A stretch of DNA of 64,000 nt, taken from assembly GCA_963762205.1 (NCBI GenBank), contig CAVXJZ010000005.1:178216-242215 (forward strand). Direction: 5' to 3'. A program made the translations under genes and the position numbers. Within the stretch, counting starts at the first letter, position 1. Each line of letters begins with the position of its first letter. Shown one piece after another: positions 34,253 to 45,919 of the stretch. The notes beneath the pieces were generated by a model, which was not told the DNA's origin, made no database searches, and saw nothing but the letters and a program-made list of their open reading frames with translations. The DNA is from VRUE01 sp963762205 (GTDB taxonomy: Bacteria > Actinomycetota > Thermoleophilia > Solirubrobacterales > 70-9).

Positions 34253-37133
34253 CGCGCGGCTGATCTTCCCCGCGCGGACCCGCAGGGAACTGAAACGCGA
34301 GTCCCGAACCATCGGTGCGCGCCGCCCTGCGAAACGAGGGTGACACCAGCCCGCTGGGCGCGGGCACACAGACCGTTGCTGTTGACGACCAGGCCGCGCC
34401 TGCCGCCTGCCAGGTCGAGCCTGACGCGTGAGATGGGGACATCCGGAAGGTGGTCGAAGACGATGCGGATCCTGCCGCGCCTGGCGGCAACTGCGCCGCG
34501 CAGGAGAATGTCAACCTGTCCGTGGAGCTCAACGCCGAGGCCCGGGTACCTGCCCGAAGTTTCGACCAGGGTGACGCGACCTTGGAGCGGTCGATCGAGG
34601 AGCGGACTCCAAGCAGTGGCCGACCCGATCGCCGCCGGTGCCGGACAGCTCTCGGCAGCGAACTGCTCCCGGTTGCAGATGGCGCGCAGGTGACGAAAGT
34701 CGATCAGCATTCCGCGTGGAACGGCGACGGCGATGCGACGCAGGTTTGCGTCCCGGCCGCGCGGCGTCACCACGGCCCGCAGGGCCGGGTGGCCGTGTCG
34801 CCTCACGCCGCCGGTCAGGCGTAGCCGGACCCCGTACTTGAGTCCAAGAGCGCGGCATTCGGCAAGCTGAAAGCGACTCGAGACCGCGGTTGCGGCTCCC
34901 GAAACGGGGGCTATGGCGGCGTCGAGCGAAGTCGGGTCGCAGCTCGTCGGATTGAGGGTGAATTCGGGCCTGTCGAGCCGGACCTCGATGGACCGGACAT
35001 CGAGCACGACCCCCCGCACCGCGGTCGGAAGGGGGTCGATTTGTGCCGTGACCCGGGCGGTTTCCGGGTCGACGTGGAGCGCCGCTCTCGTCACCTCCGT
35101 GCCCAAGTCGAACGGGCCCGCGATCACCGGCGTCACGAACGCCAGGCTGACGGGCGCCCCCTTGAAGGGTCCGGCCAGGTACGCGTCCCCGCGCATGTAG
35201 TAGGGCGAGGGGCCGGCGCCGGCACCCACCCACACGTCGCCGACATCAGAGGCGGCGGGGCAGGATGGGCTGGCGCTCTCGTCACTCCCGTCCCTGTGCA
35301 CGGCTGCGGCCAGCGCGGCATTGGGGCAGCTGCGGATGCCAGCCAGCTTCGCCGTCAGGCCGGGGGGCAGGGAGAGGGCGACCGAGTGGAATTCCTGTGA
35401 GCCGTCGGGACGGCTCAGACTCATGGCGAAGGGAGAGTACCCGGCCGCGATCGGGGTGATTGTGCCGCCGTCGAAACTGGGCCGGGTCGGCCGCCCGCAG
35501 CCGCCCTGGGGACTCGAGTCGATCGCGAACACGTCCTCAGGGCCGGCCGGAGAATCGGGCGTCGAGTAGGGGGTGAGCTCGGATTCGGTCCTGAACTCAC
35601 CACAGGTGGGCGGTGTACGCAGGAGTGCGTGCGGGCCCTGCCTCAGATCGAGCCCGATGCGCTCGATCGGCAGCTGCGGGCCTTCGTTCACGGTGATCAC
35701 GAGCAGCCCGCTGCTCGGATCGGTTTCGACGTGACCCGCAAACTTGGCGACGATGCCGCGTTGGGGTTCGTCGACTTCGAAGTAGATAGCCAGCAGCGAT
35801 TCGAATGGGTTGTCGTAGGGGTCGGCCAGGTAGAGGACCCCCGGCAGGGGCGCTTCGAGCAGTGGCGTCTCGACTTCAGCGGTTCCGATCTTGGAGGCGT
35901 CCGGGCATCCAGCCGATTCTGCGGTGAAGTGGATCGGCCTGAAGCCGAGCTGCGACGTCAGCCCGATCTCCGAGGACGAGCAACCCTCCAGTCCGTTCCC
36001 GCCCGCGGGGTTGAGCGCCACCCCCTTTGGAAGGGTGATTCTCGTGTCCTTCAGGTGCGAGGTCTGAAGTGGGCAACTCACCGTCGACCTGCCTTCAGCG
36101 ATCCATTCCTCCCTCGTCTTCCCGGATTCGGGCGGGGGAAGGTTCTCGCATTCTTCGTCATGAGGAAGCCGCACATCGACTCGGAGGCCGGTCGGCGAAT
36201 CGGCCAGGGTCGTCGTCGGCCGCGCGGTCACTTCGGGGTCGAAACGGATCTGCTCGCATCCGGTCTCGCCCGGAACCGCCAGGTGCTCGGTGATCCACTG
36301 CTCGCTGTTCCCCCAGGATCTGACCCTGAGCTCGGCGCCCAGCGGGCCCGGCTCGCAGCTGGTCGGTGCCGAGGTGAAGGGACGGGTGGCCGGCCCGACG
36401 ACCTCGGCTCCGAGCGTCCCGGTTCCGGTGTCGAAGCGATGGCTGTCGTGAAGGCCGTCATAGGGAACTCCCCACAGGGTGAGCGTCGACCCGCGCGGTT
36501 GACTGACGGTCGCGAGGTCCTTGATCTCTCCCCTGAGCCCGTAGTCGCCGGCGGTCCGAACGCTCGTGTGGAGAACCACCGTGAATCCGAAGGACTTGAA
36601 GCCGAGCATCATGGCGTCTCCGGGAGGCGGCACGAGGTTATCCAGGGGGGCGAGCCCTCGGATCACGCTTGTATCGCTCGCCGCCGTTCCGACCTGGCTC
36701 TCCGTTGGGCAGTGGCCGAACAGCGTCAGGTGGAAGTCCGCTGCCTCGCAACGCGGAACGGCGAGCGGGTCGGCGATCGCGCCGGCGGGAAGATCGGTGA
36801 CCAGGTCCTTCGCCAGCCCGTCGGGTTCGCTGGCGGTGCCCTGGAGCTGAAGGGAGATCGTCAGGTCGGGGTGAGCGCCCGCCTGGGTGAGCTCGGGTGC
36901 TTCACGGAGGTTGTCGACCCAGGTCCCGTAGCCGTTGCCGAAGAATGCAAGCTCGGGGAATGCCGGGGACGGTCACTCCGATCGGCGTCTGAGGGAGGGG
37001 CGCATGAGCCTTGACGAAAGAGCTACCGGATTCGAAGCTGAGGGTCGGCCAAGCTGGGCGGAGCGTGCGCGGCCAGCCCTGCCGCAAGCACAGCGGCGAA
37101 GGCTACGAGCCTTTGGCATCGTTCCCCAGTCAT
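34096..37133 (-). CDS. Giant secreted beta-rich protein A
   Basis: About 1,010 codons. ATG 37133 (MTGERCQRLVAFAAVLAAGLAAHA, a signal peptide) is followed by two breaks near 37060 and 36970; then one frame runs intact for over 850 codons. It shares with proteins B, C and D a series of motifs: LPKGVALNPAGGNGLEGC, CPDASKIGTAEVETPLL, NPFESLLAIYFEVDE, LPPGLTAKLAGIRSC, PSCPAASDVG, YLAGPFKGAPVSL, GPFDLGTEVTRAAL, NPTSCDP, HLRAICNREQFAAESCP. No NHL repeats; it is closest to C. The C-terminus has a Cys followed by Arg-rich residues. The function is unknown; repeated beta units and paired Cys suggest an extracellular structural or adhesive role. Confidence 0.75.
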
Positions 37134-37285
37134 TCCCGTACCGACCTTCGGACTCCGCCACCAGACTCCCCTGGGCGGGCATCCCTGTATCCGACAGAAA
37201 AGACTCTACTCCCATCGCATAAGCCGAAGCTCGATTTTTCGGCGGCATCGGGCCGTTCTCCGACTTGGGACCGCAGCCGATCGGC

Positions 37286-38081
37286 TCAGTCTGCCGCCGT
37301 GGGAAAGGTTTCCGGATTGGCCGTGTTGATCCTCCACACGCCGTCGTCGTTGCGCATCGCGATGTAGTCGGCCCTGTCTTCGGCGCCTCTGAAGATGATG
37401 TACGCATACCTGCCGCTGACCCGGAAGCTGAGCAGTTCCCTCACCTCGGCCGAAGCGCGCAGGTCGGCCTGCGGAATCAATTTGAAAACGAACTGCAGCG
37501 TCGCCGGGCAGCCTTTCGGCCGTTCCTTCTTCGGCAGCGCGGCTGCGGAGACCGCGATCTGCCGCTTGAACTGCCGCGACGTCGCGGCGCAGGCCCTCTC
37601 CCATTCGCCCGCCGCCCTCGCCTTCAGGAAGGTCTTCAGGGTTGCGAGAGCCTGCTCTCGCTCGTCGACCTGTCCCTCGCGCCCGAATTCCTGCACCGAG
37701 TTGTCCCCGGCGGGCTGGACCGGGACGCCGGGGGCGACGGCCTTCGTGCCCGGCCCGGGAGGAGCCGGGTGTCGTGTCCCCGTCGGGGGAGCCGGGCGTC
37801 TTTGTGCCGACTCGGAGGAGCGGCCCCCTCCTGACGAGCCGGCTGCTCGGACTGCCCACCTCCGCCCTGCTTCCCCCCGGGCTGCCCACCGTCACCTTGC
37901 CGCCCCGGAGTCGCGGCGTCGCGCCGGCTTCGGCGTCGCGGTGCGCTTCGCCCGTCGCCGCCGAGGTCGCGGATTCCTCGCCGCCGCCGCACCCGGCGAG
38001 CGCCAGCGCGACGCAGGCCAGCAGTAGCGGAAAGCGCCCGAGGAGCCTCTTCACGCCGTACAGCTTCGCACCATCGCTCAT
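37286..38081 (-). CDS. Lipoprotein with low-complexity linker (frameshifted)
   Basis: About 265 codons from ATG 38081, which overlaps the stop of giant protein B (ATGA). A lipoprotein signal LLLACVALALAGCGGG has the lipobox Cys near residue 29, followed by a Gly/Gln/Pro-rich linker broken in several places. The C-terminal 130-residue domain in the last frame has ALATLKTFLKARAAGEWERAC and GRYAYIIFRGAEDRADYIAM, ending VWRINTANPETFPTAAD. This resembles small nuclear-transport-factor-like lipoprotein domains, at low certainty. It belongs to the giant-protein operon and could anchor it at the membrane. Confidence 0.65.
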
Positions 38082-41000
38082 CGATGCTTGCGGCGATGGT
38101 TCCTGTGCTTCTTGTGCTTCTTCTTCTTGCACTGGCCGCGCAGCTTGGTCGTGTAGATCGAGCCGCGGTTGTTCTGGCCGAGCGCTTTGACCATCGCCGT
38201 CGGCGGGTGGCGGCAGATGTCGGCGGAGTTCTGCAGCAGGCCCCGCTTGCCGCCGTTCAGCTGCATCACGAAGGCCTCGATCGGGGCGTCGGGGACGTTG
38301 TCGAAGAAGGCCTGGATGCCGCCGCTGCCGGTCGGGCCGATGCGGCCCTGCAGGACGATCCGGATCGAGCCGCTGCGCAGCGAGGCGACCAGGTCGGGGA
38401 GGGGGTGGCTGGAGGAGCGCAGGTAGACCGGGCCCCGCAGCGGCTCGTCGAGCAGCGAGGAATAGACGACCGCCTTGCCGTAGATCGAGCCCTTCGGGCA
38501 GTTCTCCGCGTCGAACTGCACCCTCGTGCAGATCGAGCGGATGTGGTTCTGGGCCAGGAAGAGGGCTTGGGGCATGTCGACCGTGATCCGCTTCATCGAG
38601 GCGTCCCCCCGGCGGGCGCTGGAGCACCGCTCGCAGCGCCGGGTGCCCGGCGCGCTTGGTCTGGCCGCGCAGCCGGATGCCGAGCTTCGGTCGGAAGCCG
38701 AGCTCGAGGCAGTTGAGCAGCTGGAAGTGGCGGCTGACCCCGGCGCTGGAGTCATCGGCCTGGTTTTCGAAGGAGGCGCCCGAGCCGGTGATCGTCGAGA
38801 TCATCTGCCGAGGGTTCGCAGCTGGTCGGGTTGCGGGTGAATTCGTGGCGGTCCATGTAGATGCGGACGTCGCGCAGGTGCAGCGGGATGCCGTCGAGGA
38901 TGTGGGGGATCGGGTCCGAGGAGCCGGCCTCGATCTGCAGCTGGGCGGTGCTCGGGTTGACCGAGAAGGCGGAGCGGATCACGATCGTGCCGAGGTCGAA
39001 GGGGCCGACCGTCGCCGAGTTGACCGTGACCAGCGAGAGCGGCTGGCCCTGGTAGGGGCCGGCGAGGTAGATCCGCCCCGAGGCGTAGGTGAGCGCCTGG
39101 CCGACGCCGTAGCCGGTGTTCGGTGCTGCCCACCTGGCTCGCCGCCGGGCAGGAGGGGTGGGCGGTCTCATCGAAGCCGCGGTTGACCCGCGCCGCGGCG
39201 ATCGCCGCCTCCGGGCAGAAGGGGATCCCGGCCAGTTTGCCGGTGATCCCCTTCGGCAGGATCAGCGAGTAGGAGGTGATCTCCTGGTCGGTGTCGTGGC
39301 GCGAGAGCCGCACGTAGTAGGGGGTGTAGGAGCCGACGTTGGAGTTGACCCCGCCGGTGTAGGCTTCGGGCGCGAAGGGGGGCGTCGATGCCGTTCGGGC
39401 ACGGCCCGGCTTCGATCCCGGTGGGGATCGGGGAGTCGGTGCTCGAGACGTCGTCGGGAACGCCCTGCGACCAGGGGTTCAGGGTGAGCTTGGTCGTCGC
39501 CGCACCGCAGGCGGGCGGCGAGACGACCGGCGCCCGCTGGCCGGAGCGGAAGTTCACCTCCAGGTGGGTGTAGGGGAGCTGGGGCAGGTTGTCGAAGGTC
39601 GCGGTCAGGGTGCCGTCGCCGGGGTCGGGGGTGAGCTTGCCGGGGATCCGGAAGAGCATGCCCGCGGTCGGCGGACTTGGCCACCAGGTAGACCGCGAGC
39701 AGCGAGTCGAAGGGGTTCTCGGCGCCGGGGCGCGGTGGCCGGGTCGTCGGGCTGGGCCAGGTAGACCGAGCCGCGCAGCCGTTTGGAGAAGTAGGGCAGC
39801 CCGACGATGAAAACGCCGATCTTCGAGGCGTTGGGACAGCCCGCGCCGGGCGCGTTGAAGGCGGTCTCGGCGGCGAGCTGGGCGGGGGTGCAGACCCCCA
39901 GCCCGGCGCCCACCGAGGGGTTCAGCGAGACTCCCTTGGGCAGCTCGACCGTCGAGCTTCTTGACCAGCGCCTGGGTGCGTTCGCGGGGGTTGGCGAAGC
40001 CTTCGTTTTCGTTGTCGAAGCGGAAGACGAAGCCGCTCGCCGAGGAGGCCTTGGTGACCGAGAGCAGGCCCTCTGATTCGAGGTCGAAGTTGAGGTTTTC
40101 GCAGCCCGTGACCGGCCCGCCGGAGCTCGCCGTGGCGTTCTCCGTCCCGCCCTGCTGCCAGGAGCTGGCTTCGGCGTCGAAGGTCAGTGAGGCGCCGCAG
40201 ACGGTCGGCAGCGTCACGAAGGCGCGCGGCTTGGTCGTCTGCGGCTCGCCGACCCAGCATTTGGCAAAGGCGAAGCCGGGCTCTTCCTCGTTCAGGCAGT
40301 CGCCGCGCTCGGCGTTGTGGCTGGCGTCCCAGGGGGCGCCCCACAGCGAGACCTTGAGCGATTCCAGCTGCAGGCTCTGGGGGATCTCGGCGGCGTCGAG
40401 GTCGACGTAGGCGCCGGGCACGTCGGAGTTGATCCTGGCGTCGAAGACGAGCGATTTGCCGAACGGCGAGGCGCCGAAGCGCGCCGCCTCGCCGTAGTTG
40501 GGCTGCAGGTTGTAGAGGCCGAAGGTGCGCGTTTTGCCGCCGCCGATCCCGCTCGTCACCTCGACCGTTCCGACCTGGGCGCCGTCGTTGCAGTTCTCGC
40601 CCGATTCGCTGCCCGGGAAGGGCGAGGATCGCGGCGTCGTGAAGGTCGTATCGCTGCAAAGGACGCCGGTCCCGTTGGCGGGGTTGATCAGCATCCCGGG
40701 GGGAAGCTGCAGGCGCAGGTGGCGCAGGTCGGAGCTTCCCCCGCTCTGGTCGAGGCTGACGCTCGTCTCGACCTGGTAGGGGTGGGAGCCGGCCAGGGTC
40801 GTGAGGCTGCCGCCGTCGGCGTAGACCGCCGCGTCGAAGCCTTCGCTGCCGGGTTTCAAGCCCGCGGCGGTCGCGCCGCCGCCCGCCGGAGCTGCGGTGC
40901 GTCAGGCGACGCGGCCGTCCGTCGAGCCGATGTGCCGCTCGCCGGGGCGCCGCTCGAGGCCGCGGCGGTTGCCGGCGTGGCCGAGGTCGATGCTGAGGAG

Positions 41001-42522
41001 ACCGGCCCGACCGTGGAGGCCGACGCCCTGCCCGCGCCGACACTGTTCCCCCGGCAGCGCTTGGCGGCCTGGGATTTGCGGCCGAGCTGCTTGTGAAGCT
41101 TGTGGACGGTGGCGCGCAGGCGCCGGGACCGGGCGGAGTTGCGGGCGTGCTTCGCCTTCCTGGCGAGGCGCTTGACCCTCGCGCCTCAGTTGCTTCAGCT
41201 TCCTTGGCCGATCCGGACGCAGGTCTGGAGCGAGTTCCGGTAGCGGACCTCGGGATTTCCACGGCCTTCCCCGAGGGTGGTCAGGGTCGGGTCGCCGGTT
41301 CCGGCGGCAGCGCCTGGCACCCGTCCCCTTCGCAGCCGCTCGCCTCGCTGGCTGCTCCGCCGATCGGCACGGTGGGAAACAGCAGGCCGCTGCTCGAGCG
41401 GCGGCGCCGGAATCGTCGGCGCCAGCGGCGTGGCGGTCGTCGCCGCTTCTCGGCGGGTAGGCGTAGACGCCGCTCTCTTGGGTGTTGCCGGTCGTCACGA
41501 ACACCGGCCCTGGGTCCCGGCCGGTAGCGCGCGGGCGGAGTTGTCGACCGCGAGGCCGCGAGGGGCCGCCGTCGAAGACGTTTCGCCGCAGGTGGCCCTC
41601 GTAGCCTCCTTCGGAGTCGAAGACGTAGACGTAGACTGCCGGGCTGACGGTGTTGGCGGGCTGCAGGTCGTCGGTGAGGTAGACGTCGCCGTTGTAGTTG
41701 TCGATCGCGACCGCGGCGTCGCGCAGCGAGACGAAATCCCCGTAGGGGGTTTCGCCGCCGTCGATTACTTCGACCGGTTCGACCAGGTGCTGGTCCCGGG
41801 TCGAAGACCTTGAGCGTGTTGTCGGAGGCGTCGGGGACGTAGACGAAGCCTTCGGTCGGCCCGTAGCCGGAGACGGCGACGCCGAAGGCGTCGCCCAGGT
41901 GGCCGACGCCGAGGTCGAACGCGTGGGTTCCGTTCGAGTTCGTAGACCGACGACCCGGTCGCGCTTGGTCACGTAGACGAGGTGGTTGAAGACCGACCGC
42001 GACCCCGGTCGCCGCCGCTGGCGACCGGCGAGCACCGGCCCGGCTTCTGTCATAGGCCGTCGTGAAGCCGACGACGTTGCGGTGGTAGTTGTTGACGTAG
42101 AGCTTCGGCCCGACCGGGTCATATGCCACCTGGCAGGGGTCGTCGACCGAGCCGGTGTGGGATTCCGGCTCTTCCCATTCGTGCACCGGCTGGCCGATGA
42201 AGCCTTCGTGCGCTGCCAGTTTCGACCCGCTGGTGAAGAAGACGCTGACCGACCGGTGGTAATAGTCGGAGACCCAGAAGCCGGCCGTTGTCGTCGACCG
42301 TGAGCCCGCAGGGATCGTTGAAGTACCCGGTGGGCGGGGGTTCCGAGCTGATGGTGGTTGCGGGGCCTCGCCGCGAAGAGGTAGATGGGCGGGTCTCCCG
42401 GCAGCGCCGAGGCGCTCGGCGCGCCGCCAAGCAGGCTGCCGACCACGGCGAGCGCGAGGGCAAGCAGGTGCGCCCACCCACCGCGAGGCGGTGGTTGTCC
42501 TGGCGGCTCTCACTCGGACCAC
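38078..42522 (-). CDS. Giant secreted NHL/beta protein B (frameshifted)
   Basis: About 1,480 codons with a dozen breaks, GTG start 42522. Order: signal peptide (LLALALAVVGSLLGG); about six NHL-like propeller repeats (FWVSDYYHRSVSVFF, KLYVNNYHRNVVGFTTAYD, GFVYVPDASDNTLKVFDPG, GDVYLTDDLQPANT); a linker with CEGDGCQ and a basic helical segment (KLKQLRREGQA); then the beta region shared with A, C and D (MLINPANGTGVLC, KTRTFGLYNLQPN, TGKLAGIPFCPEAA, IYLAGPYQGQPLSL, NPTSCEP). The C-terminus is Cys followed by a run of Lys/His/Arg. The architecture equals protein D. It lies 6 nt downstream of C and overlaps the lipoprotein gene. Confidence 0.75.
38160..38610 (-). repeat. DNA block nearly identical to 56760-57210 (in protein B)
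   Basis: The C-terminal coding segment of B is almost identical at DNA level to that of D; 114 nt (38194-38307) match 56789-56902 without a difference, while flanking parts of the two genes are clearly more divergent. Confidence 0.85.
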
Positions 42523-42528
42523 CTCCGG

Positions 42529-45500
42529 CTAGCCGCCCTGCCGCGCGGCAGCCCTGCAGATGCCTCGCCGCGTGCCTGCTGCCGCTGTGCTTCTTGTTGC
42601 ACGCGAGGGATGTTGATCCGCTGCTTGACGACGGACACGCGCCCGTTGTGGCCTTGCATGTTGACCGTCGCCTTCTGCTTGCCCTTGCAGAGGTTCTTGT
42701 TCGCCTGCAGCAGGCTCTTCTGGCCTCCCTGCAGCGTGCAGCACGAACTTGCTGACGGGCGCGTCGGGAACCACTTCGAAGGTGTTCCGCAGGGCTCCCT
42801 TGACGCGTCGGTCCGCCCGACTCAGCTCCACCGACACCTGCCCGTTCAGGTCGGCGACCAGGTCGGGCAGCTTGTGCTGGCTGGAGTCGCAGGTAGACGT
42901 TGCCCGACAGCGGCTGGTCGAGCAGCGGCGTCTTCGCCGTCGCGTGAGCCGTAGATCGAGCCCGCCGGACAGGCGTCGGCGGCGAACTGGACCCTGGTGC
43001 AGACGGTGCGGATGTGGCTCTGATCGAGCAGCAGGGAGTTCGGCATCAGCACCTGTGCGCAGGCGATGTTGGCGTCGCCTCCGCGCGGGACCACGGTCGC
43101 CCTCAGCCTCGGGTGCGACCTGCGCCCGAAGCGCTTGCCGTAGAGGCGCAGGAAGAGCTTCGGCTTGAAGCCCAGGCGCCGGCATTCGCCGAGCTGGAAG
43201 CGCTCGGAGAGAGCGGCGGTGCTGCCCAACGTCGAGATCAGCGATCCGTCGACGCTCGTCGGGTCGCAGGAGGTCGGGTTCTTGGTGAACTGGCTCCTGT
43301 CGAGCTGGATCGCCGACCGACCGGATGTCGAGCGGGATGCCCTTGAGGATCGTGCGGGATGTCGTCGCTGACGGCGGTGATCTGCGCCGTCACCGGGTCG
43401 ACGTGGAGCGCGACCCGGACGACGACGGTGCCCAGGTCGAAGGGGCCGGCGGTCGCCGGGGTGATGATCGCCAGGCTCAGCGGGGCGCCCTTGTACGGGC
43501 CGGCCAGGTACGCGTGCCCGCGTCAGCGTAGTAGGGCGACGGGCCGGCGCCGGCGGCCGACCGCCACGTTGCCGACTTCGGACGCGGCGGGACAGGACGG
43601 GCTGGCCTGCTCGTCGCTTGCCGTCCTTGCCCGCGGCGGCGGCGAGCGCGGCGTCCGAGCAGTAGGGGATGCCGGCCAGCTTCGCGGTCGATTCCCGGCG
43701 GCAGCGAGATCGTCACCGAGTGGAATTCCTGCGTGCCGTCGCCGCGGCTCAGGTTGCACCACGAGGGGCGAGTACTGGCCCGCGATCGGGCGTCACCGTG
43801 CCCGCGTCGAAGCTCGGCGCGTTCGGCTCAGCGCCGCAGCTGCCGGTCGGGCTCGGAGTTCGATCGAGAACGTGTCTTCGAAGCTGACCGGCGATCCCGG
43901 GGCCGAATAGGGCGTCAGTTCCGATTTGGTCGTGTAGCTACCGCAGGTCGGCGGCGTCCGCAGCGCCGCGTGCGGGCCCTGCTTGAGGTTGATCCTGATG
44001 TTCTCCAGCGGCAGCTGGGGCTGTTCGTCGACCGTGGTCACCAGCTGCCCGGTGCTCGGGTCGGCTTCGATCTGGCCGGCGAACTTGGCGACGATGCCGC
44101 GCTGCTTGTCGTCGACTCCGATGTAGATCGCCAGCAGCGATTCGAACGGGTTGTCGTAGGGCTCGGCCAGGTACACCTCACCCGGCATCGGCGCTTCGAG
44201 CAGCGGCGTGTCGACTTCGACCGTGCCGATCTTCGAGTCGTCCGGGCAGTTCGCCGGATCCGCCGCTGAAGTGGATCGGCTTCGAGCCGATCGGCGTGGT
44301 CAGGCCGATGCCTGCCGGCGAGCAGCTGCCGAGGCCGTTGGCGGCAGACGGGTTGAGAACCATCCCCCCGGGCAGCGCGACCTTCAGCTTCTTCGTGTTC
44401 GAGGTCGACAGCGGGCAGTCGAGCGTCGATTCCCCGTTTTCGATCGCTTCTTCCCGTTCCGCGGAGCTTGCGAATGCGTGTTCTTCGCATTCGGTGTTCT
44501 GCGGAACGTGGACGGTCAGGTTGAGGCCGGACGGCTGGTCGGCGCTTGGGGGTGGTCGGCGTCGCATGCACTTCCGGGTCGAATTCGAGTTCTTCTTCGC
44601 TGCCATTGGCTTCGACTTCGACCGTCACCGAGGCTTCTCCGCCGATCAGCCCGGAGCCGTCCGCCGTCATTTCCTGCACGTTCTGGTCCTTCAGGGCTCC
44701 GACGAATTCGATCGCATACTTCGACGACGGCAGCAGAGGCACCCAGCGAGTCGAATTCGAGCTGGGACGCCGAGCTGGCTGACGGCACCGGGACCTGTCC
44801 GCCCTCGACCTTGACGTTCGATTCACCGATGGATTCGAGGGCTTCCAGCGCCGCTTCGACTTCTTCGGCCGTACTGTCGTAGTCGAGGGCTTCCGTCGTT
44901 TTACCTTCGAAGCTCAGTGTGAATTTCGAGCCCGGATAGGCGTCGTGGATGACGACTTTCTGTTTCTCGTTTGACTTTACGCAACCCTCCTGCTCCGAGG
45001 CCCCGAATTTTTCTTCATGCCACGTTTCCTGTTTGCCCCAGGACCTGATTTTGACCCCGGTGGTCAGCGGGCCCGTGTCGCAGTTCGTCGGAGACGTGCT
45101 GAACGGCCTGATCGCGGCGCCGGTGACTGAGGCGCCGACGGTGCCGTTGTTGGTTTCGAAGCGGTGTTCGTCGTGCAGGCCGTCGTACGGCACGCCCCAG
45201 AGGGCCAGGGTTGCCGCTTCCAGCGGGAGTATGGTCGCAACGTTCCGGACCTCGACGGTCAGCCCGTAGTCGCTCTCGCTGCGCACCCGCGGGAACAGCA
45301 CCGCCGTGATGATGAACGCCTTGTAGGCGAACTCCGCCGACTCCCCTTCCGGGGGGACGATGCTGTACACGGGGCTGTAGAAGGTCAGTACGGAGGGGTT
45401 GGTCAGCGCTTCTCCCACCTGACTCTGGGTCGGGCATTTCCCGGCCACGGTCAGCTGGAGCTCGGCCGCATCACACCTGGGCACGGCCAGCGGGGAGCCG

Positions 45501-45919
45501 ACCGACCCGGCGGGGAGATCGGTGTAGATGTCCTTCGTGTACCTGTCGCCCCCGGAGCCGCTGGTATCGATGTAGAAGGACGTCGTCGAAGTCGGGGTGC
45601 CCGCCGGCCTGGGTCAATTCGTCGGCTTTGCGGTAATTGTCGATCCATGTCCAGGTCTTTGGGGTCGTAGAAGGTCCCCTGGTTGATCCCTTCTGACGAG
45701 GATTCCGGTGAACGTTTCGAAGTTCGAGCAGTCCGGAAGCAGGGCCTCGAACGGCTGCTGCACCGGCGGGGTGGCGTTGACGAAGGCGGTTTCGGGTTCG
45801 AAGCCGTATCCCGAGGCCGCCGGGGCGAGCGCCGCCAGCGCGGTGGCGAGCGCCGCGACCGAGAGCAGCAATCTGGAACGAAGCCGCCGGAGTTGCGCTT
45901 TGCGTGTCCTGGTGGTCAT
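42529..45919 (-). CDS. Giant secreted beta-rich protein C with inserted module (frameshifted)
   Basis: About 1,130 codons from ATG 45919, which overlaps the stop of protein E (ATGA). The signal peptide is LLLSVAALATALAALAPAASG. The body follows protein A: CPTQSQVGEALTNPSVLTFY, LALWGVPYDGLHDEHRFETN, IRSWGKQETWHEEKFGASEQ. A ~100-residue module is inserted at NEKQKVVIHDAYPGSKFTLSF, with EEVEAALEALESIGESNVKV. After it come GEVYLAEPYDNPFESLLAIY, TPPTCGSYTTKSELTPYSAP and the C-terminal QFAADACPAGSIYG. The last part is broken; homology suggests a Cys-Asn-Lys-Lys-His tail, so the exact end is uncertain. The function is unknown. Confidence 0.72.

Noticed and set aside
33305..34369. 354-codon minus-strand frame opposite secreted paralogue 2
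   Set aside because: No motif and no start context; the plus-strand gene has a signal peptide and paralogues.
40902..42446. Separate gene overlapping the N-terminal half of giant protein B
   Set aside because: Its meaningful residues (NHL repeat pieces) continue those of the neighbouring frame, so it is a frameshifted part of B, not a second gene.
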